The notes below the pieces were generated by a model. That model ran no database searches, was not told where the DNA came from, and saw only the letters and a program-made list of their open reading frames with translations. A program made the translations under genes and the position numbers. From contig JAMDDZ010000123.1 of assembly GCA_023488565.1 (NCBI GenBank), positions 1 through 5,965 of the forward strand: a stretch of 5,965 nt of DNA. Direction: 5' to 3'. Shown piece by piece: positions 5,593 through 5,965 of the stretch (positions within the stretch are counted from its first letter, which is position 1; each line of letters opens with the position of its first letter). The stretch is from Bacillota bacterium (lineage in GTDB: Bacteria; Bacillota; Sulfobacillia; Sulfobacillales; Sulfobacillaceae).

Positions 5593-5965
5593 CAATAATA
5601 CGGTTCGCATTCTCTTTATGGGGACGCCGGAGTACGCGCGCATTATTGGGCAAGGGTTGTCCGAGCAGTCAGGAGTGGTGATGCGGGTGGTGTCGCAACC
5701 TGATGCTCCGGCTGGGAGAAAATTGTTGCCGGTCCCTTCTCCCGTCGCTCGGTGGGCACTGGAAAAAGGATTGCCGTTAGACCGACCCACTCGGATGGTG
5801 GATTTTCGCGACACTTGGCGTCAGTTTGCGCCTGATTTAATTGTGACGGCAGCCTACGGACGAATCCTGAGACCTTGGCTCCTGTCGTTGCCAACCATCG
5901 CTGCCGTGAATCTGCATGCTTCGTTGTTACCACGCTGGAGGGGGCCGAATCCCATTGCATGGGCG
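5585..5965 (+). CDS. fmt: methionyl-tRNA formyltransferase (3'-partial)
   Basis: Fmt transfers a formyl group from 10-formyl-tetrahydrofolate to methionyl-initiator-tRNA. The frame is open to the right edge, giving 127 codons of a protein usually about 310 long; the C-terminal tRNA-binding domain and the catalytic Asp are outside the window. Visible parts are the opening strand VRILFMGTPEYA; the tRNA-contacting loop SQPDAPAGRKLLPVPSPV; APDLIVTAAYGRIL; and the catalytic motif AAVNLHASLLPRWRG with Asn109 and His111 (numbered from the TTG), the same numbers as in E. coli. Just after it, the usual GAAPI reads GPNPI. The TTG start overlaps the end of def by 8 bp and has GAGG 6 nt upstream, so the two genes are translationally linked. 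The product call is secure; the start codon is less so. Confidence 0.93.
   Translation, partial: MINNNTVRILFMGTPEYARIIGQGLSEQSGVVMRVVSQPDAPAGRKLLPVPSPVARWALEKGLPLDRPTRMVDFRDTWRQFAPDLIVTAAYGRILRPWLLSLPTIAAVNLHASLLPRWRGPNPIAWA

Overview
The window carries one rightward, tightly packed housekeeping operon in the order remA - rpoZ - coaBC - (MaoC-like gene) - priA - def - fmt. It is preceded by the 3' part of an unrelated esterase gene. The remA...rpoZ-coaBC-priA-def-fmt order is typical of Firmicutes, as in the Bacillus yloC-remA-gmk-rpoZ-coaBC-priA-def-fmt region. Near-balanced base composition, frequent TTG and GTG starts, and an actinobacterial flavour in CoaBC suggest a deep-branching Firmicute, perhaps a Sulfobacillus-like organism. 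That genus guess rests on general impression, not on a search.

Layout. 1-675: C-terminal part of a family IV (hormone-sensitive-lipase-like) alpha/beta hydrolase that enters from the left edge. 676-823: intergenic, with a near-consensus housekeeping promoter at 714-742 and a Shine-Dalgarno for remA. 824-1120: RemA with an acidic tail. 1124-1333: RNA polymerase omega. 1336-2529: bifunctional CoaBC. 2504-2945: a MaoC/hot-dog dehydratase-like gene that appears frameshifted. 2942-5089: PriA helicase. 5107-5592: peptide deformylase. 5585-5965: N-terminal 127 codons of methionyl-tRNA formyltransferase, running off the right edge from a TTG start that overlaps def. No RNA gene, mobile element or CRISPR array was seen, and no convincing gene on the minus strand.

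How the genes relate. They serve basic growth: transcription (rpoZ), coenzyme A synthesis (coaBC), replication restart (priA), and the N-formyl-methionine cycle (fmt adds the formyl group to initiator tRNA, def removes it from the new protein). RemA is a DNA-binding regulator of matrix and osmotic genes in Bacillus. Gaps are 2-17 bp or overlaps, so transcription from the 714-742 promoter and translational coupling are likely throughout.

Most unusual points: a MaoC-like gene between coaBC and priA whose C-terminal half is legible only in the next frame, where its stop makes an ATGA overlap with priA; CoaBC lacking the canonical decarboxylase Asn and Cys; no gmk between remA and rpoZ; a poly-acidic RemA tail whose codons hold the only visible Shine-Dalgarno for rpoZ; and a DEEQ instead of DEEH box in PriA. 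I did not find convincing evidence of a wholly new system.
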